DNA of 64,000 nt, taken from an uncultured Oscillospiraceae bacterium (GTDB lineage Bacteria > Bacillota > Clostridia > Oscillospirales > Ruminococcaceae). The DNA lies in NCBI GenBank assembly GCA_900540595.1, contig UQGL01000001.1:1-64000 (forward strand). The letters run 5' to 3'. The position numbers and the translations under genes were made by a program. The notes under the pieces are model-generated. The model made no database searches. It was given only the letters and a program-made list of their open reading frames with translations, and was not told the origin of the DNA. Positions 41,104 to 54,677 of the stretch are shown in pieces (the stretch's first letter is position 1; every line of letters starts with the position of its first letter).

Positions 41104-42858
41104 ATGAAAGTATCTGTCCTGCTTGCTGCGCTTGGGCTGGCCGGCTGCCTGACCGCCTGCGCCCCCAAAACACCCGACACCCTCCGGCAGCCCGCCACGG
41201 CGGAAAGTGCCGCCCCCACCGCCGCGCCTGCGGCCACCGCGCAGCCTGCGGCAGCCGAGCCCGCCGCCGCAGTGGGCACCGTGCTGCCCGCAGGCGCAGA
41301 CGCCGGGCGCAGCTATCTGGATGAAACGCTTTTCATCGGGGATTCCAACACCGCGCGCTACCTGCTGTATGCCGATGATACGGGCACCGCTTTTACAAGC
41401 CTTTCCAACAACATCGGTGTTGTCAGCATGGGCGCGGGCGCGATCACCACGCTGAAATGCGAAAAGTTCAAGGGCTCCTCGACCATGTACACCGTGCCGG
41501 AATCGGTTGCCATGCTCAAGCCGAAGCGGATCATCATCTGCTACGGCACAAACAACCTCTCCGGTGCCTCCACCGATGCGACCCGGTTCATCGCCACCTA
41601 TCTGCAGGGGCTGCAGGCCATCCGGCAGGCGTGGTCCTACTGCGACATCATCGTAAGCGCCATCCCGCCGCTGGACAAGCAGCGCGAAAACACGAACCTG
41701 ACGATGACGCAGGTCGATGCCTACAATGCCGCTCTGGTACAGATGTGCGAAGAAAACGGCTTTAAGTTTCTGAACAGCGCCGAGGTCCTGCGGGACGATG
41801 CCACCGGCTGGGCCAAAACCGACTACACCCTGTCAGACGGCGTACACCTCTCCAAAAAGGCCGTTGAAGCGTATTTTACTTATGTACGCACCCACGCATA
41901 CCAGACTGAGGACCGCCGCCCGCAGCCACTGGGGAGCATCCCGCAGCCGGACGGCGTTCCCGCAAACCTTATCACAAAGGACCCCATCGCCGTGCGCGGT
42001 GCCAAGGTCCCGCTGGAATTTGTCGCTGAACACGGCGGCACGCTGTCCGGCACCACCAGCCAGCTTGTCAAAAAGGGCGCGACCGCCGGGGCCGTGACCG
42101 CCGTGCCGGACGCAGGCTTTGTCTTTGCGGGCTGGACCGCCAGCTCAGGCGGCAGCTACAGCAGCGAATCCCTCAGCTTTACGATGCCGCAGGACGCCGA
42201 TGCAGGCGGTGTGGTGCTGACGGCACACTTCAAGGCCGATGCCCACGAGCACAACTATGTTGAGGTCGAGGGCACACGGGTGAACCCCACCTGCACAACC
42301 AACGGCTCCGCCAAGTATACATGCACGATCTGCGGTGAAATCATTGAAAAAGAGCTGCCCGCCCTCGGCCATGACTGGGATGGCGGGGTGCGCAGCGGTG
42401 ACTATATCACCTACTATTGCCGCCGCGAGGGATGCAGCGAGACAAAAACTGAGGAATCGCAGCACACCCACACCTACGATGAAGGCATCGTCACCCAAGC
42501 AGCCACCTGCGGCGCGCCCGGTGTGCTGACCCGCACCTGCGCGATCTGTGGCCAGCAGATTCAGGAAGAGATTCCCGCCACAGGGCAGCACAGTTGGCAG
42601 CAGACCGAGCATGTTGATGCTCAAGTCGGCGTGGAGGGGCGCAATGTCTACACCTGCACGGTTTGCGGGCAGACCTACAGCGAGGTGCTCCCCGCATTGG
42701 AGCCCGCGCCCCCGCCCGACCCCGTTACACCTGTGGAGCCGACCCAACCCGATCCCCCCGCCGAACCTACCGCGCCGGAAACGCCCGCCGAATCCACCCC
42801 CGCAGAGGAACAACCCGAAGTTACGGCAGAACCGGCATCGGAGACACCGGCAGAATAA
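41104..42858 (+). CDS. SGNH/GDSL-family lipoprotein with Cys repeat domain
   Basis: A 584-residue surface lipoprotein. The lipobox is LAGC with Cys15, followed by an Ala/Pro-rich spacer. The SGNH hydrolase domain runs from about 70 to 270: GDSN with the nucleophile Ser81, YGTNN, and SDGVHLS with the catalytic Asp/His. An InlB-like segment follows (FVAEHGGTLSG...AGWTASSGGSYS), then Cys-rich repeats of the CTICG...LPALGHDW kind, and a Pro/Glu-rich tail. It probably deacylates an extracellular glycan or wall component. The substrate is unknown. Confidence 0.83.
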   Translation: MKVSVLLAALGLAGCLTACAPKTPDTLRQPATAESAAPTAAPAATAQPAAAEPAAAVGTVLPAGADAGRSYLDETLFIGDSNTARYLLYADDTGTAFTSLSNNIGVVSMGAGAITTLKCEKFKGSSTMYTVPESVAMLKPKRIIICYGTNNLSGASTDATRFIATYLQGLQAIRQAWSYCDIIVSAIPPLDKQRENTNLTMTQVDAYNAALVQMCEENGFKFLNSAEVLRDDATGWAKTDYTLSDGVHLSKKAVEAYFTYVRTHAYQTEDRRPQPLGSIPQPDGVPANLITKDPIAVRGAKVPLEFVAEHGGTLSGTTSQLVKKGATAGAVTAVPDAGFVFAGWTASSGGSYSSESLSFTMPQDADAGGVVLTAHFKADAHEHNYVEVEGTRVNPTCTTNGSAKYTCTICGEIIEKELPALGHDWDGGVRSGDYITYYCRREGCSETKTEESQHTHTYDEGIVTQAATCGAPGVLTRTCAICGQQIQEEIPATGQHSWQQTEHVDAQVGVEGRNVYTCTVCGQTYSEVLPALEPAPPPDPVTPVEPTQPDPPAEPTAPETPAESTPAEEQPEVTAEPASETPAE

Positions 42859-42864
42859 CCGCCC

Positions 42865-43026
42865 TGTAGGGGCGACCATTGGTCGCCCGCGGGACATAGC
42901 GGCAGCCGCAAAGCTTCCGGGCGGATATGGAATCCGCCCCTACGGTGTAGGGGTCGATGCCTGGCATCGACCCGAAACCACCGCGCCTGCTGCCGCGCTG
43001 CACGGGCGAACCATGCTCGCCCCCAC
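42865..43026. repeat. Modular palindrome repeat, locus 13 (two units)
   Basis: Unit a (42865-42943): cores GGGCGACCATTGGTCGCCC and GGGCGGATATGGAATCCGCCC. Unit b (42946-43026): cores GGGTCGATGCCTGGCATCGACCC in outline, and GGGCGAACCATGCTCGCCC. It starts 6 nt after the SGNH stop and occupies the leader of the ABC gene. Confidence 0.82.
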
Positions 43027-43073
43027 ATTTTCTGCATCCATTCTATTTCATAAATCAAACGAAAGAGGTACCC

Positions 43074-44846
43074 ATGTCCGAAACCACTACTCCGCAGCGC
43101 CCGAAAAACAGTGCGCTGATCCGACGCTTTCTCCCCTATCTGGTCAAGTACCGCGGCGTGCTGGCCTTTGATCTGTTCTGCGCCGCACTGACGACCCTGT
43201 GCGATATTGCACTGCCCACCATCATGCGCACCCTGACAAACACGGTCACGGCAGCGTCCCTGACGGCCGAAACCGTGCTGAAGCTGGCGGCGCTTTACTT
43301 TGTGCTGCGCGTCATTGACGGTGCAGCCAGCTACTTTATGTCCGGCGTTGGCCATATCATGGGCGTGCATATCGAGACCGATATGCGCCACGATGCCTTT
43401 GACCATCTGCTGCAGCTCGACCACACCTACTACAACAACACCAAGGTCGGCCAGATCATGGGCCGCATCACGAACGACCTGTTCGATGTGACCGAGTTTG
43501 CCCACCACTGCCCCGAGGAGTTTTTCATTGCAGGCATAAAGATCGCCGCCTCGTTCGTGATCCTCTGTCAGTCCAACATACCGCTGACCCTCGTTGTTTT
43601 TGCCTGTGTGCCGCTGATGGGCGTTGTCTCGGTCAAGCTGAACCACAAGCTGCGCGAGCGGTTCCGCCAGCAGCGCTTTCAGATCGGTGAGCTGAACGCC
43701 ACCATTGAGGACAGTCTGCTCGGCCAGCGTGTGGTCAAGGCCTTTGCAGCCGAGGATCTGGAGCGCGAAAAGTTTGAGCAGGGCAACCGCGATTTTGAAA
43801 AAATCAAGACGCTGGGCTATCACGCCATGGCGGCCTTCAACACGTCCACCCGCCTTTTTGACGGCCTGATGTATTTTGTCGTCATTCTGGCCGGCGGTCT
43901 TTCCCTCGTGTACGGTGCCATCAGCGCGGGCGATCTGGTGGCCTATGTGCTGTATGTCTCCACGCTGATCGCCACCATCCGCCGCATCGTGGAATTTGCC
44001 GAGCAGTTCCAGCGCGGCATGACCGGCATTGAGCGCTTTGCCGAGATCATGGACACCCCCATTGCCATCGCCGACCTTCCCGGTGCGGAGCCGCTGCAGG
44101 TGCGGGAGGGCGGCATCGACTTCTGCGATGTCAGCTTTGAGTACCCTGATGATCACAATAAGGTCCTGCGCCATGTCAATCTCAAGATCCGCCCCGGCGA
44201 GAATGTTGCGCTGGTCGGCCCCTCCGGCGGCGGCAAGACCACGCTCTGCAACCTGATCCCCCGCTTTTATGATGTGACGGGCGGCAAGATCCTGATCGAC
44301 GGGCAGGATGTGCGCAGCGTCACACTGCGCAGCCTGCGCGAGGCCATCGGCGTGGTGCAGCAGGATGTCTATCTGTTCAGCGGCACCGTGGCGGAGAACA
44401 TCGCCTACGGCCGCCCCGGTGCGACCCGTGCCGAGATCGAGGAGGCCGCCCGTCTGGCCGGAGCCGACGGCTTTGTCCGCGCATTGAAGAACGGCTACGA
44501 CACCTATGTCGGTGAGCGCGGCGTCAAGCTTTCGGGCGGGCAGAAGCAGCGCCTTGCCATCGCCCGCGTATTTTTGAAGAACCCGCGCATCCTGCTGCTG
44601 GACGAGGCCACCAGCGCGCTCGACAACGAGAGCGAGATTCTGGTCGGCCAGAGCCTTGACAAGCTGGCCAAGGGCCGCACGACCCTGACGATCGCCCACC
44701 GGCTGACGACCATCCAGAACGCCGACCGCATCCTTGTCTTAGGTCGGGACGGCATCGAGGAGGAGGGCAGCCACGAAGCGCTGCTGGCAAAGCAGGGCGT
44801 GTATTATAGGCTGTGGAACGGGCTGGTGAGTGGAGAGACCTTATAA
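43074..44846 (+). CDS. ABC transporter, fused permease and ATPase
   Basis: A 590-residue half-transporter of the multidrug/lipid exporter type. Six membrane helices fill residues about 20-310. The nucleotide-binding domain follows, with Walker A GPSGGGKTT (about 382), signature LSGGQKQRLA (about 486) and Walker B ILLLDEATSAL (about 505). It would act as a homodimer, since no partner gene is adjacent. The ATG at 43074 has GAAAGAGG upstream. The substrate is unknown. Confidence 0.92.
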   Translation: MSETTTPQRPKNSALIRRFLPYLVKYRGVLAFDLFCAALTTLCDIALPTIMRTLTNTVTAASLTAETVLKLAALYFVLRVIDGAASYFMSGVGHIMGVHIETDMRHDAFDHLLQLDHTYYNNTKVGQIMGRITNDLFDVTEFAHHCPEEFFIAGIKIAASFVILCQSNIPLTLVVFACVPLMGVVSVKLNHKLRERFRQQRFQIGELNATIEDSLLGQRVVKAFAAEDLEREKFEQGNRDFEKIKTLGYHAMAAFNTSTRLFDGLMYFVVILAGGLSLVYGAISAGDLVAYVLYVSTLIATIRRIVEFAEQFQRGMTGIERFAEIMDTPIAIADLPGAEPLQVREGGIDFCDVSFEYPDDHNKVLRHVNLKIRPGENVALVGPSGGGKTTLCNLIPRFYDVTGGKILIDGQDVRSVTLRSLREAIGVVQQDVYLFSGTVAENIAYGRPGATRAEIEEAARLAGADGFVRALKNGYDTYVGERGVKLSGGQKQRLAIARVFLKNPRILLLDEATSALDNESEILVGQSLDKLAKGRTTLTIAHRLTTIQNADRILVLGRDGIEEEGSHEALLAKQGVYYRLWNGLVSGETL

Positions 44847-44853
44847 GATGCAC

Positions 44854-45009
44854 GGCTTCCCCCTAGGGGGGGAAGCTGTCAGCGGCCCCGCCCGCTGACT
44901 GATGAGGGGCAGACTTCCCGCAATAACCCATTCACAGGCAAGCAAGGCCACACCGCCCCTCATCCGCCCTCGGACGGGGCCTCGGCCACCTTCCCCCTAG
45001 GGGGAAGGC
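44854..45009. repeat. Type-2 repeat, locus 2
   Basis: It has the layout GGCTTCCCCC hairpin, AGCTGTCAGCGG...CCGCTGACTGATGAGGGGC, spacer, GCCCCTCATCCG, GGCCACC, and CCTTCCCCCTAGGGGGAAGG. The last hairpin followed by TTTTTT could terminate the ABC gene. Its CTA (44997-44999) is the stop codon of the leftward flippase gene. Confidence 0.85.
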
Positions 45010-46313
45010 TTTTTTATTTGTACCATCATCCTTCTCATATTCAATCCGCAGGTCATCACATTTGATGCGATCATAATCCACAGGAAGCCTGCCATGCCGT
45101 ACTGCGGCAGCACAAGCCGGATGGCTGTGATGCGGAACACCGAATCCAGCAGCGAATACCGGAAGGTGGCCAGCTGCTCCCCCAATCCCTTGAGTACACC
45201 GTCCACCATGCTTTCCAGATACATGAAGGGCGCGGCCAGCCCCAAAATCTGCACATAGCGGCCCACCATGGCATCGCGGTAGACAAGCTCTGCCAGCGGC
45301 GCGCCCAGCAGCACAAACCCTGCCCCCGCCAGCACAGAAAACCCGCCGGTGAAGCGCAGCATGGTAAACACCAGCCGCCGCGCGGCGGCTGCATCCCCCC
45401 GGGTATGGGCGCGGGTGATCTCCGGCATCAGCAGGCCGGACAGGGCGGTCAGCACCGAAAACGGAAAAAACAGCAGCGGCAGCGCCATCCCCTTGAGCGC
45501 ACCGTACTGCGCCATCGCCGCAGTGCGGCTGCCGGTATAGAGGGTGAGCGTATAAGGGATCAGGCTGCTCTCGGCAGCCTGCAGGGCGCTGGCCAGCAGG
45601 CGGCTGCCCTCGACCGGCCAGAGGATACTATACAGCTCCCGCGCGGTGTAGGGGTGCAGCGGGGCGCCGGGGCGGGGCGCAAATTCCGGTGTTCGGGCCG
45701 CAAAAAGCAGCATAATACCGCAGGAGATTCCCTCACTGACTGTGTTGCCCAGCATGACAGCCGCGCAGCCGTAGCCTGCACCCCACTGCGCCAGCAGGCG
45801 CAGCCCCGCCGCTGCCACCGCCATCCGCACAAGCTGCTCAACAAGCTGCGCTGTGATGTTGGGCTGCACCCGCCGCGCCGCCAGAAAGCACCCCCGCACC
45901 GCCCCCGACACCGCCATAAACGGCAGGCTCGGTGCCAGGATCAGCAACGCCGTCTCGGCACGGATGTCATGCAGCAGATACCGCGCGCAGGGGCCTGCCA
46001 GCACGGCCTGCGCAGCCATGGCCGCTGTGCCAAAGCCCAGCGCCGTGCCGCATAGCCCGCGCAGCGTCTGCGTCATACCGCTGCCGCGGGCCAGACTTTG
46101 GGCTGCCAGACGCGCCGAGGCCACATGGATGCCCGCCGTGGCAAAGGAGACGAACACCATGTAAAGCGCCAGAATCAGCTGGTACAGCCCCATTCCCTCA
46201 CTGCCGAGGGCCGCTGCCACCATGACCCGAAGCCCCATACCCAGCAGCCGCAGCACCAGCCCCGACCCGGTAAGCAGCGCCGCATTGTGCAGATAATTTC
46301 TGCGGTTGTTCAT
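44997..46313 (-). CDS. SpoVB/MATE-like polysaccharide flippase
   Basis: A 438-residue membrane protein with about 12-14 helices, of the MOP superfamily and closest to SpoVB-type flippases of spore-formers (start RNYLHNAALLTGSGLVLRLLGM). Its likely role is moving a lipid-linked glycan across the membrane. The final codons (Pro-Ser-Pro-stop) are read from the terminal hairpin of type-2 repeat locus 2, so the repeat defines the protein's end. The substrate is unknown. Confidence 0.82.
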   Translation of the reverse strand: MNNRRNYLHNAALLTGSGLVLRLLGMGLRVMVAAALGSEGMGLYQLILALYMVFVSFATAGIHVASARLAAQSLARGSGMTQTLRGLCGTALGFGTAAMAAQAVLAGPCARYLLHDIRAETALLILAPSLPFMAVSGAVRGCFLAARRVQPNITAQLVEQLVRMAVAAAGLRLLAQWGAGYGCAAVMLGNTVSEGISCGIMLLFAARTPEFAPRPGAPLHPYTARELYSILWPVEGSRLLASALQAAESSLIPYTLTLYTGSRTAAMAQYGALKGMALPLLFFPFSVLTALSGLLMPEITRAHTRGDAAAARRLVFTMLRFTGGFSVLAGAGFVLLGAPLAELVYRDAMVGRYVQILGLAAPFMYLESMVDGVLKGLGEQLATFRYSLLDSVFRITAIRLVLPQYGMAGFLWIMIASNVMTCGLNMRRMMVQIKKPSP

Positions 46314-46376
46314 ACGCCGCCCCCTTCCCCTGCTGATGGATATGCGGAAGACGCAGCGGGTATACCAGCGCGTGAA

Positions 46377-46512
46377 GCCTTCCCCCTTGGGGGAAGGTGG
46401 CCACAGGCCGGATGAGGGGCGACGTTATCGCGGCCACCCGTTACCGGGCAATCACGGAAAGTCTGCCCCTCATCAGTCCGCTTCGCGGACAGCTTCCCCC
46501 TCTGGGGGAAGC
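46377..46512. repeat. Type-2 repeat, locus 3
   Basis: It has the layout GCCTTCCCCC...GGGGGAAGG, TGGCCACAGGCCGGATGAGGGGC, about 50 nt, GCCCCTCATCAGTCCG, GACAGCTTCCCCC...GGGGGAAGC in outline. Compared with locus 2 it carries the same modules in opposite order. Confidence 0.85.
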
Positions 46513-46531
46513 CTTTTCGCTGCGCAGCATC

Positions 46532-46560
46532 TTGCAAAGCTGCGCGAATTTTGGTACACT
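46532..46560 (+). promoter_or_regulatory. Promoter of mrp
   Basis: TTGCAA (46532-46537), a 17-bp spacer and TACACT (46555-46560), with an AAAGGAG site before ATG 46594. Confidence 0.68.
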
Positions 46561-46593
46561 ATTATAAGAGCATTTTTAAAGGAGCATTTACAA

Positions 46594-47418
46594 ATGAGCG
46601 AAGCATGTACCCATGATTGCAGCAGCTGTCAGGCTAACTGCGATCACCGCGCGCCGCAGCATGAGCCGCCGCACGCAAGAAGCCGTATCAAAAAGGTCAT
46701 CGGCGTTGTTTCCGGCAAGGGCGGCGTTGGCAAAAGCATGACCAGCGCCATGCTGGCCGTCTCGATGCGCCGCCTTGGCTACAAGGTCGGCGTGCTGGAC
46801 GCCGATATTACCGGTCCTTCTATTCCCCGCCTGTTCGGCGTGAAGGGCCCTGCCACCGGTGACGGCGAGAGCATCAACCCGATCTGCAGCCGCACCGGCG
46901 TTGAGATCATGAGCATCAATCTGCTGCTTGATGACCCCGAGGCCCCCGTGGTCTGGCGCGGCCCCGTCATTGCCGGTGCTGTCAAGCAGTTCTGGCAGGA
47001 GGTCGTGTGGGATGTTGATTTCCTGTTCGTTGATATGCCCCCGGGAACCGGCGATGTGCCGCTGACCGTCTTTCAGACGCTGCCGGTGGACGGCATCGTC
47101 ATCGTGTCCAGCCCGCAGGAGCTGGTCGGCATGATCGTTGGCAAGGCCGTCCAGATGGCCCAGATGATGCATGTGCCCATTTTGGGTCTGGTCGAGAACA
47201 TGAGCTACGCCGTCTGCCCCGACTGCGGCAAGCACATTCATGTGTTTGGCGACAGCCATGTGGATGAGATTGCCGACAAGTACAGCCTGCCGGTGCTGGC
47301 AAAAATGCCTATTGACCCCGAGCTGGCCAAGGAGGCCGATGCCGGCATGATCGAGGTCTTTGCGGGCGACTATCTTGACAACGCCGCCCAGACGGTGGCC
47401 AAGCTGCTGAAAAAGTAA
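46594..47418 (+). CDS. mrp: Mrp/NBP35-family iron-sulfur cluster carrier ATPase
   Basis: A 274-residue cytoplasmic P-loop ATPase that carries Fe-S clusters. It has the N-terminal Cys motif C5-x3-C9-x2-C12-x3-C16, the Walker A GKGGVGKS (41-48), and a later CPDC that binds the bridging cluster. The N-terminal four-Cys extension resembles NBP35 more than short ApbC proteins. It is monocistronic. Confidence 0.92.
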   Translation: MSEACTHDCSSCQANCDHRAPQHEPPHARSRIKKVIGVVSGKGGVGKSMTSAMLAVSMRRLGYKVGVLDADITGPSIPRLFGVKGPATGDGESINPICSRTGVEIMSINLLLDDPEAPVVWRGPVIAGAVKQFWQEVVWDVDFLFVDMPPGTGDVPLTVFQTLPVDGIVIVSSPQELVGMIVGKAVQMAQMMHVPILGLVENMSYAVCPDCGKHIHVFGDSHVDEIADKYSLPVLAKMPIDPELAKEADAGMIEVFAGDYLDNAAQTVAKLLKK

Positions 47419-47485
47419 GGCAGCACCATTGCCCGCCTGACGGCTTAACCGCCGCTGCGGCGGCTGCGGTATTACGGTAAATTTG

Positions 47486-47520
47486 CTGCGGCGCGGAATA
47501 ACACCACGCCGCAGTTTTTG
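47486..47520 (+). terminator. Terminator of mrp
   Basis: A stem CTGCGGCG / CGCCGCAG followed by TTTTTG, 67 nt after the stop and just ahead of the mscL ribosome binding site. Confidence 0.78.
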
Positions 47521-47537
47521 TAAAGAGGGGTTTCTTT

Positions 47538-47960
47538 ATGAAAAAGTTTTGGGAAGAATTCAAATCCTTTGCCCTGAAGGGCAACATGATGGATATGGCC
47601 ATCGGTGTCATCATCGGCGGCGCGTTCTCAACGCTCGTGACCTCGCTGACTGACAACCTCATCAGCCCGATTCTGGGTATTCTGGGCAAGGTCAACTTTG
47701 ACGCCATGATGTGGGATGTTTTCGGCGATGGCAAGCTGGTTTTCAAGTACGGTGCCTTCATCACCTCGGTCATTAACTTCCTGATCATGGCTTTGGTGCT
47801 GTTCCTCATCGTCAAGGGCATGAACAAGCTGATGGACCTTGGCAAGCACAAGGAGGAGGCCCCCGCAGAGCCGGAAGCCCCCGCCGCCCCCACGCAGGAG
47901 GAGCTGCTCGCCGACATCCTTGCCGAGCTGAAAAAGCAGAATGAGGAAAAGACGGCGTAA
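47538..47960 (+). CDS. mscL: Large-conductance mechanosensitive channel
   Basis: A 140-residue MscL that opens under membrane tension to release solutes during osmotic downshock. It starts KKFWEEFKSFALKGNMMDMAIGVIIGGAF. The two membrane helices are at about 18-45 and 72-98, and a charged C-terminal helix ends ILAELKKQNEE. An Ala/Pro/Glu-rich insert precedes the end. Confidence 0.96.
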   Translation: MKKFWEEFKSFALKGNMMDMAIGVIIGGAFSTLVTSLTDNLISPILGILGKVNFDAMMWDVFGDGKLVFKYGAFITSVINFLIMALVLFLIVKGMNKLMDLGKHKEEAPAEPEAPAAPTQEELLADILAELKKQNEEKTA

Positions 47961-47982
47961 CGTTTTTAGTATGCAAAATGAC

Positions 47983-48015
47983 CGCGCAGGGCGAAAAGCC
48001 TTGCGCGATTTTTGT
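47983..48015 (+). terminator. Terminator of mscL
   Basis: A stem CGCGCAGGGC / GCCTTGCGCG (47983-48008) followed by ATTTTTG. Confidence 0.82.
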
Positions 48016-48095
48016 TTGGGCGGCGGAGGCATACGGCGCGGGAGGGATGAATCTCTCCCCTGCGTAGCAACCGTAAACGGGCGGTTTCGGGAGGC

Positions 48096-48304
48096 CGCGG
48101 GCCGGGCATGCCCGGCCCCTACAGCGCGACGCACTGTGTAGGGGCGGCGTCCCCGACGCCCCGCAGGGCGGCATGTACCTTCCGGCAGACCGTAGGGCGG
48201 CCAGCCCTCTGGCCGCCGCGGAGGGGTCAAGACCCCTCCCTACGATGCAAACCGGAAAAGGGGTATACCGTTAAGCCGCGGGCAGCATATATACCGCCCC
48301 TACA
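48096..48304. repeat. Modular palindrome repeat, locus 14 (composite, degraded)
   Basis: A right half unit (GGCCGGGCATGCCCGGCCCCTACA), a unit from 48138 with a GGGGCGTCC...-type core, a GGGCGGCCAG...CTGGCCGCC core, a GAGGGGTC-AA-GACCCCTC core ending CCCTAC, and a last GGGCAGCATATATACCGCCC core ending CCCTACA. Left ends are missing for some, suggesting deletions between units. Confidence 0.8.
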
Positions 48305-48399
48305 ACATATCGCGTGCTTAATTTTATTAGGTTTCACCTTCTCAAATTAAATTTAGAAATCTTTTTTGCTTAATTTCCGTAAAATCTTTTGCTTTAACA

Positions 48400-48428
48400 T
48401 TGTAAAGCACCTGTATCTATGGTATGAT
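48400..48428 (+). promoter_or_regulatory. Promoter of gltBD
   Basis: TTGTAA (48400-48405), a 17-bp spacer and TATGAT (48423-48428). The transcript starts near 48435, leaving a 130-nt leader with a terminator hairpin. Confidence 0.68.
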
Positions 48429-48440
48429 GCAGATAAGAAC

Positions 48441-48491
48441 AAAGACGTTCCCATAAGGGGCCTGTGCGCCCTGTGGGGGCGTCTTTTTTGT
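48441..48491 (+). terminator. Leader terminator upstream of gltB
   Basis: An outer stem AAAGACG / CGTCTTT (48441-48447, 48480-48486) encloses a GC-rich inner hairpin (AGGGGC...GCGCCCT) and is followed by TTTTTTG. It starts only about 6 nt after the predicted transcript start and lies 75 nt before gltB. This fits attenuation or a short terminated RNA. The rest of 48305-48399 is A/T-rich, with nothing identifiable. Confidence 0.75.
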
Positions 48492-48564
48492 TTACCCCGA
48501 GAGCTGCAGCGTTATGTGCGTAGCTGCGATGCTTTCGGTATTTGGGAAGGAGCGATTACAAGGC

Positions 48565-53115
<4,551 letters not shown>

Positions 53116-53130
53116 GGGAGGCAGACTACA

Positions 53131-54603
53131 ATGGGAAAACCGACAGGATTTATCGAGATCGCACGGCAGACCAGCCTGGAGCTGCCGCCCGAGGAGCGCA
53201 TCCAGAATTTCAACGAGTTTCATCTTCCGCTGCACACCGATGAGCAGCAGGCGCAGGGTGCGCGCTGCATGGACTGCGGCGTGCCCTTCTGCCAGAGCGG
53301 CGTCCAGCTGGGCGGCATGTTCAGCGGCTGCCCGCTGAACAACCTCATTCCTGAGTGGAACGATCTGGTCTATCAGGGCAAGTGGGATCTGGCCGTACAC
53401 CGCCTGATTGCCACAAACCGCTACCCGGAGTTTACCAGCCGGGTCTGCCCCGCCCTGTGCGAGGCCGCCTGCACCTGCGGCAATGTCACGGGTGACCCCG
53501 TGACCGTCAAGGAGAACGAGCGTGCCATCGTGGAATACGGCTATGAGAGCGGCGCTATCCACGCAGTACCGCCCCCGGCGCGCACCGGCAAGACGGTAGC
53601 TGTCATCGGCGCGGGGCCTGCAGGGCTTTCGGTGGCGGACCTGCTCAACAAGCGTGGCCATAAGGTCACGATCTATGAGCGCGAGGACCGCGCCGGCGGC
53701 CTTCTGATGTACGGCATCCCCAACATGAAGCTGGAGAAGTGGGTCATCGACCGCCGGGTAAAGATTTTGCAGGATGAGGGCATCGAGTTTATCTTTAATG
53801 CCGATGTTGGCAGCACCGTCAGCGCCGAGGATTTGAAGGCCCGCTATGATGCGGTCGTGCTTTGCTGCGGTGCCAAGCAGGCCCGCGACATCAATGTCCC
53901 CGGCCGCGATGCGCAGGGCATCTACTTTGCGGTGGATTACCTGACAAGCGTGACCCGCAGCCTGCTGGATTCCGGCTTTGCGGACGGCCGCGCGGTTTCT
54001 GCCTCCGGCAAGCGGGTGCTTGTCATCGGCGGCGGCGACACCGGCAACGACTGCGTGGGCACAGCCATTCGCCAAGGCTGCGAGAGCGTTACCCAGCTGG
54101 AGATGATGCCCTGCCCGCCCGCTACCCGTGCCCCCGGCAATGACTGGCCGGAGTGGCCGCGTGTGCTGAAAACCGACTACGGCCAGCAGGAGGCCATTGC
54201 CAAATTCGGCTTTGACCCCCGCGTCTACCAGACCACCGTGAAAGAATTTTACAAAAACGAGTCCGGGCAGGTCTGCGGTGCGCTGATCGCCAAGCTGAAG
54301 AGCGAGGTCGTAGACGGCCGCCGCCAGATGGTTCCCACCGGTGAGGAATATACGGTGGACTGTGATCTGGTGCTGATCGCGGCTGGCTTTACCGGCTGTG
54401 AGCCGTATGTGGCGGACGCCTTCGGCGTGGAGTTGACGGCACGCGGCACGGTGGCCGATGTGAAGTACGCCACCGCCGACCCGAAGGTTTTTGCCTGCGG
54501 CGACATGCGCCGCGGCCAGAGCCTTGTCGTCTGGGCCTTGCGCGAGGGCCGCGACACCGCCGCCGTGGTGGATGAAAAGCTGATGGGGTATACGAACCTG
54601 TGA
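53131..54603 (+). CDS. gltD: Glutamate synthase small subunit
   Basis: A 490-residue beta subunit that passes electrons from NADPH through FAD and Fe-S clusters to GltB. The N-terminal Cys motifs (CMDCGVPFCQ and CPALCEAACTCG) bind Fe-S clusters. The FAD fold is VIGAGPAGLSVADLL, the NAD(P)H fold is VIGGGDTGNDCVG, and GDMRRGQSLVVWA lies near the end. It is co-transcribed with gltB. Confidence 0.97.
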   Translation: MGKPTGFIEIARQTSLELPPEERIQNFNEFHLPLHTDEQQAQGARCMDCGVPFCQSGVQLGGMFSGCPLNNLIPEWNDLVYQGKWDLAVHRLIATNRYPEFTSRVCPALCEAACTCGNVTGDPVTVKENERAIVEYGYESGAIHAVPPPARTGKTVAVIGAGPAGLSVADLLNKRGHKVTIYEREDRAGGLLMYGIPNMKLEKWVIDRRVKILQDEGIEFIFNADVGSTVSAEDLKARYDAVVLCCGAKQARDINVPGRDAQGIYFAVDYLTSVTRSLLDSGFADGRAVSASGKRVLVIGGGDTGNDCVGTAIRQGCESVTQLEMMPCPPATRAPGNDWPEWPRVLKTDYGQQEAIAKFGFDPRVYQTTVKEFYKNESGQVCGALIAKLKSEVVDGRRQMVPTGEEYTVDCDLVLIAAGFTGCEPYVADAFGVELTARGTVADVKYATADPKVFACGDMRRGQSLVVWALREGRDTAAVVDEKLMGYTNL

Positions 54604-54615
54604 TAGCGCTTGGCA

Positions 54616-54669
54616 TGTAGGGGCCGGGCATGCCCGGCCCGCAGGGCGTCACGGACACCGTCCCCTGCA
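54616..54669. repeat. Modular palindrome repeat, locus 15
   Basis: Left core GGCCGGGCATGCCCGGCC, then directly a GGGCGTC...GACACCGTCCC right core ending CCCTGCA. It has no linker. It lies after gltD. Confidence 0.7.
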
Positions 54670-54677
54670 ACATAGCA

